This document shows, piece after piece, positions 1-7,195 of a stretch of 23,740 nucleotides of DNA. Both the position numbers and the translations under genes were made by a program. This DNA comes from JBKBKN01 sp046294625 (GTDB lineage: Bacteria; Bacteroidota; Bacteroidia; M30B66): contig JBKBKN010000035.1 of the NCBI GenBank assembly GCA_046294625.1, forward strand, positions 1 to 23,740. The letters are read 5' to 3'. Under the pieces are notes generated by a model that saw nothing but the letters and a program-made list of their open reading frames with translations, was not told where the DNA came from and ran no database searches. How positions within the stretch are numbered: position 1 is the first letter of the stretch; each line of letters starts with the position of its first letter.

Positions 1-455
1 TTTACACCTCAGGAAATCGCCTGGTTTATGGCGGAGGCGGTATTATGCCTGATGTATTTATTCCTTTAGATACGACTGAAAACTCTAAGTATCTCACAGA
101 CCTCTATCGTAAAGGATTGTTCAACAGGTTTGTGCTGAAATATGTGGACAATAATCGCGACCAGCTTAAGCGACAGTTCCCCGAGTTTGCTTCTTATAAA
201 AAAGATTTCAAGGTGAGTGATCAATTGCTCAATGACTTTTTTGCATTGGGCGAGACAGAAGAAATCAAACGCGATGATGAAGGAATTGCTAAATCCGGCG
301 AATTTATCCGTCGTCAGTTGCGCGCACTTATTGCAAATCAAATTTGGGGTGTGAATGAATTTTATGAATGCATCAATGAAAGCAATCCCATTGTGACAGA
401 AGCGCTGAAAGTCATGAATAGCGATGCTTTCCGTAAGATGAAAATCAAATTTTAA
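1..455 (+). CDS. S41 family C-terminal processing peptidase, 3' part only
   Basis: This is the C-terminal end of a tail-specific (C-terminal processing) serine peptidase, an exported enzyme that trims or degrades proteins in the periplasm. The frame is open from the window edge (first full codon at base 3) and reads YTSGNRLVYGGGGIMPDVFI, the hallmark R-x-VYGGGGI-x-PD strand at the end of the S41 catalytic domain. About 130 residues of the helical C-terminal extension usual in Bacteroidota members follow, with the pattern NRFVLKYVDNNRDQLKR and a final ALKVM helix. The catalytic Ser and Lys and the PDZ domain lie upstream of the window and cannot be checked. An ATG at base 45 is inside the conserved motif and is not the start. 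The next gene begins 65 bases downstream on the same strand. Confidence 0.9.
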   Translation, partial: YTSGNRLVYGGGGIMPDVFIPLDTTENSKYLTDLYRKGLFNRFVLKYVDNNRDQLKRQFPEFASYKKDFKVSDQLLNDFFALGETEEIKRDDEGIAKSGEFIRRQLRALIANQIWGVNEFYECINESNPIVTEALKVMNSDAFRKMKIKF

Positions 456-520
456 ATAATTAAGCAAAATTTAATTCAACCATAGCCAATCTAACTTGTT
501 CTTAAGGACAAAAATAGAAT

Positions 521-1309
521 ATGAGCGAGTACATTGAGAAAATACTGCATACCACAGCAGAAACAAAACATCAGATACTGAATCACGAACTGTACCGCAC
601 CATTAGAACCAAAGATGATCTTGGAGTTTTCATGCAATTCCATGTCTATGCTGTTTGGGATTTCATGTCCTTGCTCAAAAGTTTGCAAAATCAGCTCACC
701 TGTGTGAATGTTCCTTGGTTGCCTGTGGGTGATGCCGACACCAGATTTTTGATCAATGAGATAGTAGTAGGCGAAGAGTCGGATGTAGATATTAATGGTA
801 TTCGAAAAAGTCATTTCGAAATGTATCTCGATGCGATGGAGCAAGCAGGAGCAGACACCACATCGATAAAAAGTTTTATTACATCACTGAGAAACGGTAA
901 ATCGCTTCAAGAAGCATTTGATGTGGCTAACACGCCTTATGCCGCTCAACAATTTGTGCAATCAACTTTTGCATTTATCAATGCCAATCAAGCACACCAG
1001 CTTTCTGCTGTTTTCACTTTTGGCCGTGAAGAATTGATTCCGGGTATGTTTGTCGCCATGATCAATGATTTGCATCGCAATTTTCCTGATGAAATTTCTG
1101 CTTTTAAATATTATTTAGATCGCCACATAGAAATTGATGGCGGACATCACAGCCACTTAGCCACTTCGATGACAAAAAATCTTTGTGGAACCGATCTCAA
1201 TAAATGGGAAAAAGCTACGAGAGCGGTAGAAAAAGCATTAGCGATGCGATTACAATTGTGGAATGGAGCACTGAATGCAATAAAATCTGTCCACTTGCAG
1301 ACAGCTTGA
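521..1309 (+). CDS. DUF3050 family protein (heme-oxygenase-like helical fold, probable metal-binding)
   Basis: A 262-residue soluble, all-helical protein of the DUF3050 family. The signature segments are all present: QFHVYAVWDFMSLLKSL (39-55), VGEESD (83-88), SHFEMYLDAME (97-107), FGREELIPGMF (167-177) and HIEIDGGHHSHLA (202-214). To my knowledge the family is grouped with heme-oxygenase-like folds, some of which are diiron oxidases. The spread His/Glu/Asp set (H41, E85/E86, H98, E170/E171, H202, E204, D206, H209, H210) would suit a di-metal site, but that is an inference and no reaction is known. It has no signal peptide or membrane segment. It starts at the ATG after AAAAATAGA, without a clear Shine-Dalgarno. 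It lies 42 bp upstream of mqnB on the same strand, so co-transcription is possible. Confidence 0.85.
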   Translation: MSEYIEKILHTTAETKHQILNHELYRTIRTKDDLGVFMQFHVYAVWDFMSLLKSLQNQLTCVNVPWLPVGDADTRFLINEIVVGEESDVDINGIRKSHFEMYLDAMEQAGADTTSIKSFITSLRNGKSLQEAFDVANTPYAAQQFVQSTFAFINANQAHQLSAVFTFGREELIPGMFVAMINDLHRNFPDEISAFKYYLDRHIEIDGGHHSHLATSMTKNLCGTDLNKWEKATRAVEKALAMRLQLWNGALNAIKSVHLQTA

Positions 1310-1351
1310 AGGTTCCTTCCGATAAAATCCTAATTAACTCATAACCAATAT

Positions 1352-1981
1352 TTGAAGCTTCTCATTACTGCCGCCACCGAAAAAGAATTGCAAATAGCAA
1401 AAGGCTTGTTCAATCAGCATGACACACATTTTTTGTGCACCGGCGTTGGGATGGTGAATACTACTTTCACATTAAGTCAACATTTATCGGCCTATTGCCC
1501 TGATTTGGTTCTGAATATCGGAATAGCCGGAGCAATCGATCATGAAATTAAAATAGGGGATGTTTTCTTGGTAGAAAAAGATGAGTTTGCATGGTTCGGA
1601 TCAGAATCGCCAGAAGGTTTTATTCCCTTCAACATGTCTGGCACATTTGATGCGCAACAAACAGTGGATAATAGTTTTCATTTCCAGCTAAAATCATTTG
1701 AAAGTTATTTTGATGACTATATCCGCACCAATGCCATCACAGTGCAAACCGTTACCGGAACAGCAGAAAGCGTAGAACGATTAAAAAAACATTATTCAGC
1801 CGGAATAGAAAGTATGGAAGGAGCTGCTTTTTATTACGTTTGCCAAGCATTGGCTAACGCCTATGTGCAATTGCGCGCAGTATCTAATCATGTGGAAGAA
1901 AGAAAAAAGAGCAACTGGAAAATCGATGAAGCATTGGAGCAACTTAGGCATTCTTTGATAATGTTAAGCAAAGAGCTTTAA
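1352..1981 (+). CDS. mqnB: Futalosine hydrolase
   Basis: A 209-residue nucleoside hydrolase of the PNP/UDP phosphorylase fold. It cleaves futalosine to dehypoxanthinyl futalosine and hypoxanthine in the futalosine route to menaquinone. Visible motifs are the N-terminal strand KLLITAATEKE, the phosphate-loop-like GVGMVN (31-36), NIGIAGA (55-61), the nucleoside-site ESMEGAA (153-159) and the late RAVSNHVE with base-contacting N179. Length matches the short Bacteroidota form. The start is TTG: an in-frame stop at 1331 leaves no ATG or GTG before it, and the next in-frame ATG (residue 34) would delete the first strand and half of the GVGMVN loop. Nearby paralogous nucleosidases (MTA/SAH) are the main alternative, but the N-terminal and SNHVE patterns favour MqnB. 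Confidence 0.85.
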   Translation: MKLLITAATEKELQIAKGLFNQHDTHFLCTGVGMVNTTFTLSQHLSAYCPDLVLNIGIAGAIDHEIKIGDVFLVEKDEFAWFGSESPEGFIPFNMSGTFDAQQTVDNSFHFQLKSFESYFDDYIRTNAITVQTVTGTAESVERLKKHYSAGIESMEGAAFYYVCQALANAYVQLRAVSNHVEERKKSNWKIDEALEQLRHSLIMLSKEL

Positions 1982-2048
1982 ATACAGACATAATGCTCTT
2001 ATAACCAAAGTCGATGACTATTTTCTTTCATCATGCCCAATAAGCATG

Positions 2049-2056
2049 TACATTTG
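2049..2056 (+). promoter_or_regulatory. Candidate -7 element (TACATTTG) for the TlpA-like gene
   Basis: Matches the Bacteroidota -7 consensus TAnnTTTG and lies 30 bp before the ATG at 2087. No TTTG/TTG is present at the usual -33 spacing, so only half of the promoter is recognisable. Confidence 0.4.
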
Positions 2057-2086
2057 TTTTTGGTTTTGCATAATAATTGATGATAT

Positions 2087-3517
2087 ATGAATATGAACAT
2101 GAAATTACTTTTTGCTCTATCATTCTTTTGGCTCCATGTTGCCAACCCGCTTATGGCCCAAAAAAGCGGTTATGAAGTAAAGGTGAATATCAAAGGATTG
2201 AGTGATACTTATATAAAATTGGCTTATTACTTCGGCGATAAACAATATGTAAAAGACTCAGCGCGGGTTGATGCAAAGGGTAATGCTGTTTTCAAAGGTG
2301 CCGAATCGCTGCCCGGAGGAATATATTTGGCTGTATTACCCAATCTAAGTTACGTCGAGTTTATCATCGACAAAGAACAACTTTTGCAGATTGAGTCAGA
2401 TACTGCTGACTTGATTAAAAATTTGAAAATAAAAGGATCGCGCGAAAATGAAATTTTTGTGAACTACATCAAGTTTGCTTCAGCCAAAGGTAAAGAAATG
2501 GAAAGTTTGCGGAAGCAAATCGAAGCACAGGCGGGTGACAAACAGAAAGTTGATGGTTTGAAACAGAAACAAATGCAGATTGATGAGGAAATGAAAAGCT
2601 ACAAACGAAGCATTATCAATCAACATCGTGGCACTTACGTTTCAAAAGTGCTTTTGGCTTCTTATGATCCCGAAGCACCTGATGCACCACTATTACCAAA
2701 TGGCAAAGTAGATAGCTTATTTGCATTTCATTACATCAAAAAACACTATTTAGATTCAATCGACCTTAAAGACGATCGCTTGTTGAGAACCCCCGTTTTG
2801 GGCATTAAAATCAAAAATTACATAGAGCGAATCACGCCGCAGATTCCTGATTCTATCAATAAAGCTGCCGATGAATTAATTTCTCGACTCGATCCTAAGA
2901 GTGAGATTTTTAAATACACGGTATATTATATTACCAACACCTACGAACGTTCTAAAATTATGGGTATGGATGCCGTGTTTGTACACATGGCTACTAATTA
3001 TTATCTTACGGATAAAGCCTATTGGGTTGAAGACCATCAGAAAGAGAAAATCCGTGAACGTGTCAATAACCTTAAAGACAATCTCATCGGTAAAACTGCC
3101 GTGAATCTTAAACTTTTCACTCCCGAATTTCATCAGACTGAATTGCACAAGATCAATAAAGAGTACACCATAGTCTATTTCTGGGATCCAAGTTGTGGAC
3201 ACTGCAAGAAAGTTACCCCGAAGCTCCTTGATTTTTATAATCAGAAAAAAGATGTGTACGATCTCGAAGTATTTGCCGTGTATTCCGAAGCCGATACTGC
3301 CGAATGGCTTGGCTATTTGAGAAACAATCCAATGGGATGGGTAAATGCAGCTGATTTGCTTTGGCGCACCAATTTTAAGCAGCATTACGATATCTATGCT
3401 ACACCGGTTATTTACGTTCTCGATCGTCAGAAAAAAATTATTGCCAAGCGGCTTGATGTGGAGCAGCTTGATGATTTTCTGAAAAACTATTCCAAAAACA
3501 ATAAAGCCAAAGGCTAG
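2087..3517 (+). CDS. Exported TlpA-like thiol-disulfide oxidoreductase with DUF4369-like N-domain
   Basis: A 476-residue exported protein. Residues 1-24 form a signal peptide (hydrophobic LLFALSFFWLHVANPLMA, then QKSG). Residues about 28-125 resemble DUF4369, the beta-rich domain that precedes thioredoxin domains in many Bacteroidota proteins. Residues 130-330 are helical and charged. Residues about 335-470 form the thioredoxin fold with active site WDPSCGHCKK (Cys370 and Cys373) and the cis-proline loop YATPVIYV (Pro440). This predicts periplasmic disulfide reduction or exchange, as for TlpA/ResA; the partner is unknown. Three ATGs occur in the first five codons (MNMNM), so the exact start is uncertain by up to four residues. 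Its stop codon overlaps that of convergent dinB within the tetranucleotide CTAG. Confidence 0.88.
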   Translation: MNMNMKLLFALSFFWLHVANPLMAQKSGYEVKVNIKGLSDTYIKLAYYFGDKQYVKDSARVDAKGNAVFKGAESLPGGIYLAVLPNLSYVEFIIDKEQLLQIESDTADLIKNLKIKGSRENEIFVNYIKFASAKGKEMESLRKQIEAQAGDKQKVDGLKQKQMQIDEEMKSYKRSIINQHRGTYVSKVLLASYDPEAPDAPLLPNGKVDSLFAFHYIKKHYLDSIDLKDDRLLRTPVLGIKIKNYIERITPQIPDSINKAADELISRLDPKSEIFKYTVYYITNTYERSKIMGMDAVFVHMATNYYLTDKAYWVEDHQKEKIRERVNNLKDNLIGKTAVNLKLFTPEFHQTELHKINKEYTIVYFWDPSCGHCKKVTPKLLDFYNQKKDVYDLEVFAVYSEADTAEWLGYLRNNPMGWVNAADLLWRTNFKQHYDIYATPVIYVLDRQKKIIAKRLDVEQLDDFLKNYSKNNKAKG

Positions 3518-4683
3518 ACTCCGGGTTGCTTGGTCAGTGTCAGTCCTGCAGCCCTTCGCACCGCATCGTGGCCGAATCGTCTGCGCATACGATCCATTGC
3601 CTGATAGAGTTGTATGATGGCGGTGGTGTCTTCAAACAGATTGATCTGATGACTCCCCTGCACCAATTCACTCAGGCGTATGCCAATGAGCCTGATGCGT
3701 AATCTGCGCTGATAGAGCTTATCGAACAGTTCGTGTACCACACGAATAATGTGATGATCGGCAGCGGTATAAGGCACTTTCACCTGTTTGGTTTGGGTGT
3801 CAAAATCGGCATAACGAATTTTCACGGCAATGCAGCAGGTGAGGAGCTGTTTTTCGCGAAGCTTAAAGGCTAATTTTTCGGCCATGGCCGTGAGTAGGTC
3901 GCGCATCATGCGCACATCAATCGTGTCGCTGTCGAAAGTGTGTTCTGTAGAAATAGACTTGCGTTCATGATAAGGCTCCACCGGCGCGTTGTCAATGCCG
4001 TTGGCTTTTTTCCAGATGAGCAGTCCGTTTTTTCCCATCGCATTTTCCATCATTTCGGCAGGCATTTGCTGCAGGGTGGCAATTTTTTGCACACCCATGC
4101 TGCAGAGCAGCTTGCTGGTTTTTTCGCCAATCATGGGAATTTTTTGCACAGGCAATGGAGCCAGAAAACTCTTTTCGCTGCCTTTGGGGATTTGTATTTG
4201 TCCATTGGGTTTAGATTCGCTGGTTCCCACTTTCGACACTGTTTTATTAACTGATAGCCCAAACGAAATAGGCAGACCGGTTTCACGAATGATTTTTTGT
4301 TTCAGTTCCAAAGTCCACTGATAGCAGCCAAAGAAACGGTCCATGCCGCTGATATCGAGATAAAACTCATCGATCGATGCTTTTTCGTACAGAGGAGCTG
4401 TTTCTCTGATAATATCGGTAACCGTGTGTGAATAGCGGCTATACAGCTCCATGTCGCCGCCAATGATCACCGCATCGGGGCAGAGCCTGCGGGCGAGCTT
4501 CACGGGCATGGCCGAATGGATGCCATACTTGCGGGCTTCGTAGCTGCACGAAGCCACCACCGAGCGATCGCTGTTTCCGCCAATGATTAGCGGAAGGCCT
4601 TTCAAACGGCTGTCGCGAAGACATTCTACCGATACAAAAAAACTGTCCAAATCCATGTGTACGACGGTTCGATTGCTGTTCAT
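3514..4683 (-). CDS. dinB: DNA polymerase IV (Y-family translesion polymerase)
   Basis: A 389-residue Y-family polymerase that bypasses lesions during replication. Motif order is complete: HMDLDSFFVSVE (9-20) with catalytic Asp11 and Asp13, the fingers SYEARKYGIHSAMP (48-61), the second catalytic site KASIDEFYLDISG (101-113) with Asp105/Glu106, a helix-hairpin-helix around PMIGEKTSKLLCSMG, and a little-finger domain. QINLF at 346-350 is a good sliding-clamp-binding motif; it is followed by a conserved tail with RRRFGHDAVRRA, common in Bacteroidota homologues. The protein is intact. It is divergent from the response-regulator gene and shares its upstream region, which holds a TGACA/TGTCA element cluster and a TATATTTG -7 element. 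Damage-inducible control is plausible but not shown. Confidence 0.95.
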   Translation of the reverse strand: MNSNRTVVHMDLDSFFVSVECLRDSRLKGLPLIIGGNSDRSVVASCSYEARKYGIHSAMPVKLARRLCPDAVIIGGDMELYSRYSHTVTDIIRETAPLYEKASIDEFYLDISGMDRFFGCYQWTLELKQKIIRETGLPISFGLSVNKTVSKVGTSESKPNGQIQIPKGSEKSFLAPLPVQKIPMIGEKTSKLLCSMGVQKIATLQQMPAEMMENAMGKNGLLIWKKANGIDNAPVEPYHERKSISTEHTFDSDTIDVRMMRDLLTAMAEKLAFKLREKQLLTCCIAVKIRYADFDTQTKQVKVPYTAADHHIIRVVHELFDKLYQRRLRIRLIGIRLSELVQGSHQINLFEDTTAIIQLYQAMDRMRRRFGHDAVRRAAGLTLTKQPGV

Positions 4684-4702
4684 GATGCATAGTATGTATG
4701 AT

Positions 4703-4745
4703 TGACAAAAATAATGTCAAATATATGACAAATAAAATGACAAAT
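4703..4745. promoter_or_regulatory. Phased TGACA/TGTCA element cluster (candidate operator)
   Basis: Four copies of TGACA or its complement TGTCA sit at 4703, 4715, 4726 and 4738, at steps of 12, 11 and 12 bp, so roughly on one face of the helix. The middle two make an inverted repeat TGTCA-N6-TGACA (4715-4730). The last two lie in a perfect direct repeat ATGACAAAT, 4725-4733 and 4737-4745. The cluster lies between divergent dinB and the response regulator and overlaps the presumed dinB -7 element, which suits a repressor site. The binding protein is unknown: an SOS-type repressor or the neighbouring OmpR-type regulator are the two obvious candidates. Confidence 0.5.
4718..4725 (-). promoter_or_regulatory. 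dinB: Candidate dinB -7 element (TATATTTG)
   Basis: On the minus strand this reads TATATTTG, a match to TAnnTTTG, 34 bp upstream of the dinB ATG. TTTG motifs occur further upstream on that strand, but at closer than usual spacing. It is embedded in the TGTCA-N6-TGACA palindrome. Confidence 0.4.
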
Positions 4746-4788
4746 CAGTGAGCTTGAAACATTTTTAAGCAAGCAATTGATGAATGAC

Positions 4789-4796
4789 TATTTTTG
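4789..4796 (+). promoter_or_regulatory. Candidate -7 element (TATTTTTG) for the response regulator
   Basis: TAnnTTTG match 19 bp before the ATG at 4816. The same octamer, also preceded by C, occurs upstream of mgtC at 7067. A -33 partner at standard spacing is not evident. Confidence 0.4.
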
Positions 4797-4815
4797 AGCA
4801 TGAAACCGAAAAACC

Positions 4816-5511
4816 ATGGCAGATATGGCACAAATACTCATAGTGGAAGACGATAAACGCGTAGCAGATCTGATCAGGCGCGGATTGATTGAAGAAGGTT
4901 TTCAGCCTGAAGTCTGCTATGATGGCGCATTTGTAAACAAAATGTTAAACAATCGTCCATTTGACTTGCTCATCACCGACATCATTTTACCAGGTGTGGA
5001 TGGCCTAAGCCTCTGCAAAGAAATTAAACAGAAATATCCCGACATGCCGGTGCTCATGCTCACAGCCTTGGGCACCACCGACGATAAACTGGAAGGCTTC
5101 GATGCCGGTGCTGACGATTATTTGGTCAAACCATTTGAAATCAGAGAGTTAATCGCCCGAATTAGGGTATTGCTCAAGCGCTCGAAAACGACACAGACTA
5201 AAATTACACAATTGAATTATGCCAATTTGGTTATGAATCTGAACACCAAGGAAGTGTTTCGTAATGGCGTGCGTATTGAACTCACCCCCAAAGAGTTTAA
5301 GTTATTGCAATACATGCTCGAAAATACCGAAAGGGTGCTCAGCCGAACCGAAATCGCCGAAAAGGTTTGGGATACGCATTTCGATACAGGTACCAATTTT
5401 ATTGATGTGTATATCAACTATTTGAGAAAAAAAGTTGACAAAGAATTTGATCGAAAGCTCATTCATACCCGAACCGGCATGGGGTTTATTTTGAGTGATA
5501 AAATGAGTTAA
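4816..5511 (+). CDS. OmpR/PhoB-type response regulator
   Basis: A 231-residue two-component regulator. The receiver domain (about 5-120) has the acidic pocket E11/D12/D13, phosphoacceptor D55 in LLITDIILPG, switch T83 and K105 in LVKPF. The winged-helix DNA-binding domain (about 135-230) contains the typical LTPKEFKLLQYML, VLSRTEIAEKVW and the recognition-helix region FIDVYINYLRKKVD, ending in the RTGMGFIL wing. All key residues are intact. The cognate kinase starts 91 bp downstream. A second Met at codon 4 is an alternative start. OmpR-type regulators usually bind direct repeats about one helical turn apart, and the upstream ATGACAAAT repeat has such spacing, so autoregulation is possible. 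Magnesium genes lie beyond the kinase, but the regulon cannot be read from the sequence. Confidence 0.95.
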   Translation: MADMAQILIVEDDKRVADLIRRGLIEEGFQPEVCYDGAFVNKMLNNRPFDLLITDIILPGVDGLSLCKEIKQKYPDMPVLMLTALGTTDDKLEGFDAGADDYLVKPFEIRELIARIRVLLKRSKTTQTKITQLNYANLVMNLNTKEVFRNGVRIELTPKEFKLLQYMLENTERVLSRTEIAEKVWDTHFDTGTNFIDVYINYLRKKVDKEFDRKLIHTRTGMGFILSDKMS

Positions 5512-5537
5512 ATAAAGGCATTGAATATCAAAAAAAC

Positions 5538-5569
5538 TGTCAACGATCCGACAATTGAGTATAACTTTG
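5538..5569 (+). promoter_or_regulatory. Inverted repeat TGTCA-N6-CGACA plus -7 element upstream of the kinase
   Basis: TGTCA (5538-5542), six bases, then CGACA (5549-5553) has the same architecture as the palindrome at 4715-4730, with one mismatch. TAACTTTG at 5562-5569 matches TAnnTTTG and lies 33 bp before the TTG start of the kinase. Together they suggest a second, co-regulated promoter inside the regulator-kinase pair. Confidence 0.4.
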
Positions 5570-5602
5570 CTTCGCCTTAACAGACCTTAATATATACTCA
5601 AG

Positions 5603-6979
5603 TTGAAAATCAGAACCCGACTCAGCATTTTATTTACGCTGCTTACTGCTGGTGTTTTGTTAGTGTTTTCTATCATTGTATTTTGGTCGGCAAGCAACAA
5701 TCGGGAAAAAGAATTTTTCACACTTTTAGAGCGCGAAGCCATTACCAAAGCCAATTTGTTTCTCAATGCCCAAGTGGATGAAGAGGTGTTGCAACAAATT
5801 TACAGGAGCAACAGAGAGATATTATACGAGGTAGAAGCGGCCATTTATGACGAAAATTTGAACTTGATTTATCACGATGCCGTGGATATTGATTTTGTAA
5901 AAGAAACAGACGACATGCTACGTGAAATCTCACAAAACGGCCATTTGCGCATGTATCAGGGTAAATGGCAAGTCATAGGCATTCGTTACATGTTTAAAGA
6001 TAAGCCGTATTTGCTCACGGCTGCTGCTTATGATGAGCCGGGTTATAACAAACTGAATAATCTATTCACCACCATGCTTTTAGTATTACTGTGTGCGATG
6101 GTGATGATCACATTGTTAGGTTGGTATTTTTCTAAAAAAGCCTTTGAGCCGGTAAAATCTATTGTAGCTAACATGCAACGCATCAACGCCACCAATCTTG
6201 ATTTAAGGCTTCATGTGGAAAATCCGGCTGACGAATTGGGCGAATTGGCCATTACTTTTAACACAATGCTCGATCGCCTAGAAAACTCATTTGATGCGCA
6301 AAAACATTTTGTAACCAATATTTCGCATGAATTGAGAACACCGCTTGCAGCTGTGATCGCCGAACTTGACTTGAGCCTCAACAAAGACAGAGATAAGGAA
6401 CAATTGCTTGAAGCCATGCACAACGTATGGCATGATGCTACAAAACTCAATAGATTGATTAACAGTATGCTTGACCTTGCTAAAGCGAGCTACGATCCTA
6501 CGCAAATTAAATTCAGCAAGCAGCGTGTGGATGAAATTCTTATCGATGCCATTCATCAAGTGCAACGCTCCAACAAAGATTTTAAAGTAGAAATAGATTT
6601 TCTGAATTCTCCACAATACGATGTGCCTGAGCTTTCTATTTGGGGTAACGAATATTTGCTTCGTGTTGCCTTTAGCAATTTAATAGATAATGCATGTAAA
6701 TATTCACCCAACCACACCTGCTTGATTCATATCGCATCAGGGCAAAATCGATTAACCTTGCAGTTTATCAATCAAGGAGCAAACTTGCAAACCGACGAAC
6801 TCGAACAACTTTTCAAACCCTTTTATCGCTTAGCTAAATCTCAGCAATATAATGGCTCAGGTATTGGACTTTATTTGAGCCGAAAGATTGTAAGCTTGCA
6901 CCAAGGTGAGCTCCAAGTATCGCTTTTGCCTGAAAATCATGTGGTATTTCATGTAGTATTTGCTCTGCATAGTTTATAG
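5603..6979 (+). CDS. Membrane sensor histidine kinase
   Basis: A 458-residue kinase, partner of the preceding regulator. It has TM1 at about 8-29, a periplasmic sensor region of about 120 residues (30-152) with no recognised fold, TM2 at about 154-176, a HAMP domain (177-230) with ELGELAITFNTM, HisKA with phosphoacceptor His242 in NISHELRTPL, and an ATPase domain with N-box NLIDNACKY (359-367), a degenerate G1 box (INQGANL, in place of DxGxG), FKPFYR and G2 GSGIGL (418-423). A weak G1 with N-x-G is common in related Bacteroidota kinases, so activity is expected. The start is TTG: a stop at 5588 leaves no upstream ATG, and the next in-frame ATG is around residue 105, which would remove TM1. 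The sensed signal is unknown. Confidence 0.93.
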   Translation: MKIRTRLSILFTLLTAGVLLVFSIIVFWSASNNREKEFFTLLEREAITKANLFLNAQVDEEVLQQIYRSNREILYEVEAAIYDENLNLIYHDAVDIDFVKETDDMLREISQNGHLRMYQGKWQVIGIRYMFKDKPYLLTAAAYDEPGYNKLNNLFTTMLLVLLCAMVMITLLGWYFSKKAFEPVKSIVANMQRINATNLDLRLHVENPADELGELAITFNTMLDRLENSFDAQKHFVTNISHELRTPLAAVIAELDLSLNKDRDKEQLLEAMHNVWHDATKLNRLINSMLDLAKASYDPTQIKFSKQRVDEILIDAIHQVQRSNKDFKVEIDFLNSPQYDVPELSIWGNEYLLRVAFSNLIDNACKYSPNHTCLIHIASGQNRLTLQFINQGANLQTDELEQLFKPFYRLAKSQQYNGSGIGLYLSRKIVSLHQGELQVSLLPENHVVFHVVFALHSL

Positions 6980-7066
6980 CTATTTTTAAAAGCCTGTTTT
7001 TTTCTTCTAATGATTTTCTAATAAACTTCTAAAGGGTCTCTAAATGCCTGTTGACAAAGGCTGAGC

Positions 7067-7074
7067 TATTTTTG
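7067..7074 (+). promoter_or_regulatory. Candidate mgtC -7 element (TATTTTTG)
   Basis: TAnnTTTG match, with TTGACA 10 bp upstream (7051-7056). It would give a leader of roughly 115-120 nt before mgtC, long for this window. The TTGACA spacing is shorter than the usual -33/-7 gap. Confidence 0.4.
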
Positions 7075-7132
7075 CACTACAATATTTAACAAATGAAAGA
7101 ACGACCCTCAATAGGTTCATTTTATCTATAAA

Positions 7133-7195
7133 AGTCATGGAAGCAAGGGCCTCTGTGACTGAGTATTAACAGTTTGATCAGGAAAGGAGGTTGAC
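7133..7195 (+). promoter_or_regulatory. mgtC leader with strong Shine-Dalgarno and competing stems
   Basis: AGGAGG at 7185-7190, five bases before the ATG, is a near-perfect Shine-Dalgarno, rare in this phylum. CCTC (7150-7153) can pair with GAGG (7187-7190), supported inside by CTGA (7159-7162) with TCAG (7178-7181), which would hide the site. A competing stem AGTCA (7133-7137) with TGACT (7156-7160) uses overlapping bases and would release it. ACTG/CAGT (7158-7161 with 7170-7173) is a third option. The helices are short and I do not recognise an Rfam class, so this is a candidate translational switch only. Confidence 0.35.

Noticed and set aside
2876..3385. 169-codon minus-strand frame inside the thioredoxin-like gene.
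   Set aside because: Lies wholly antisense to a gene with clear motifs and shows no recognisable protein features.
7014..7195. M-box (ykoK) magnesium riboswitch or yybP-ykoY riboswitch upstream of mgtC.
   Set aside because: I do not see the conserved core segments of either class; only short alternative stems are visible.
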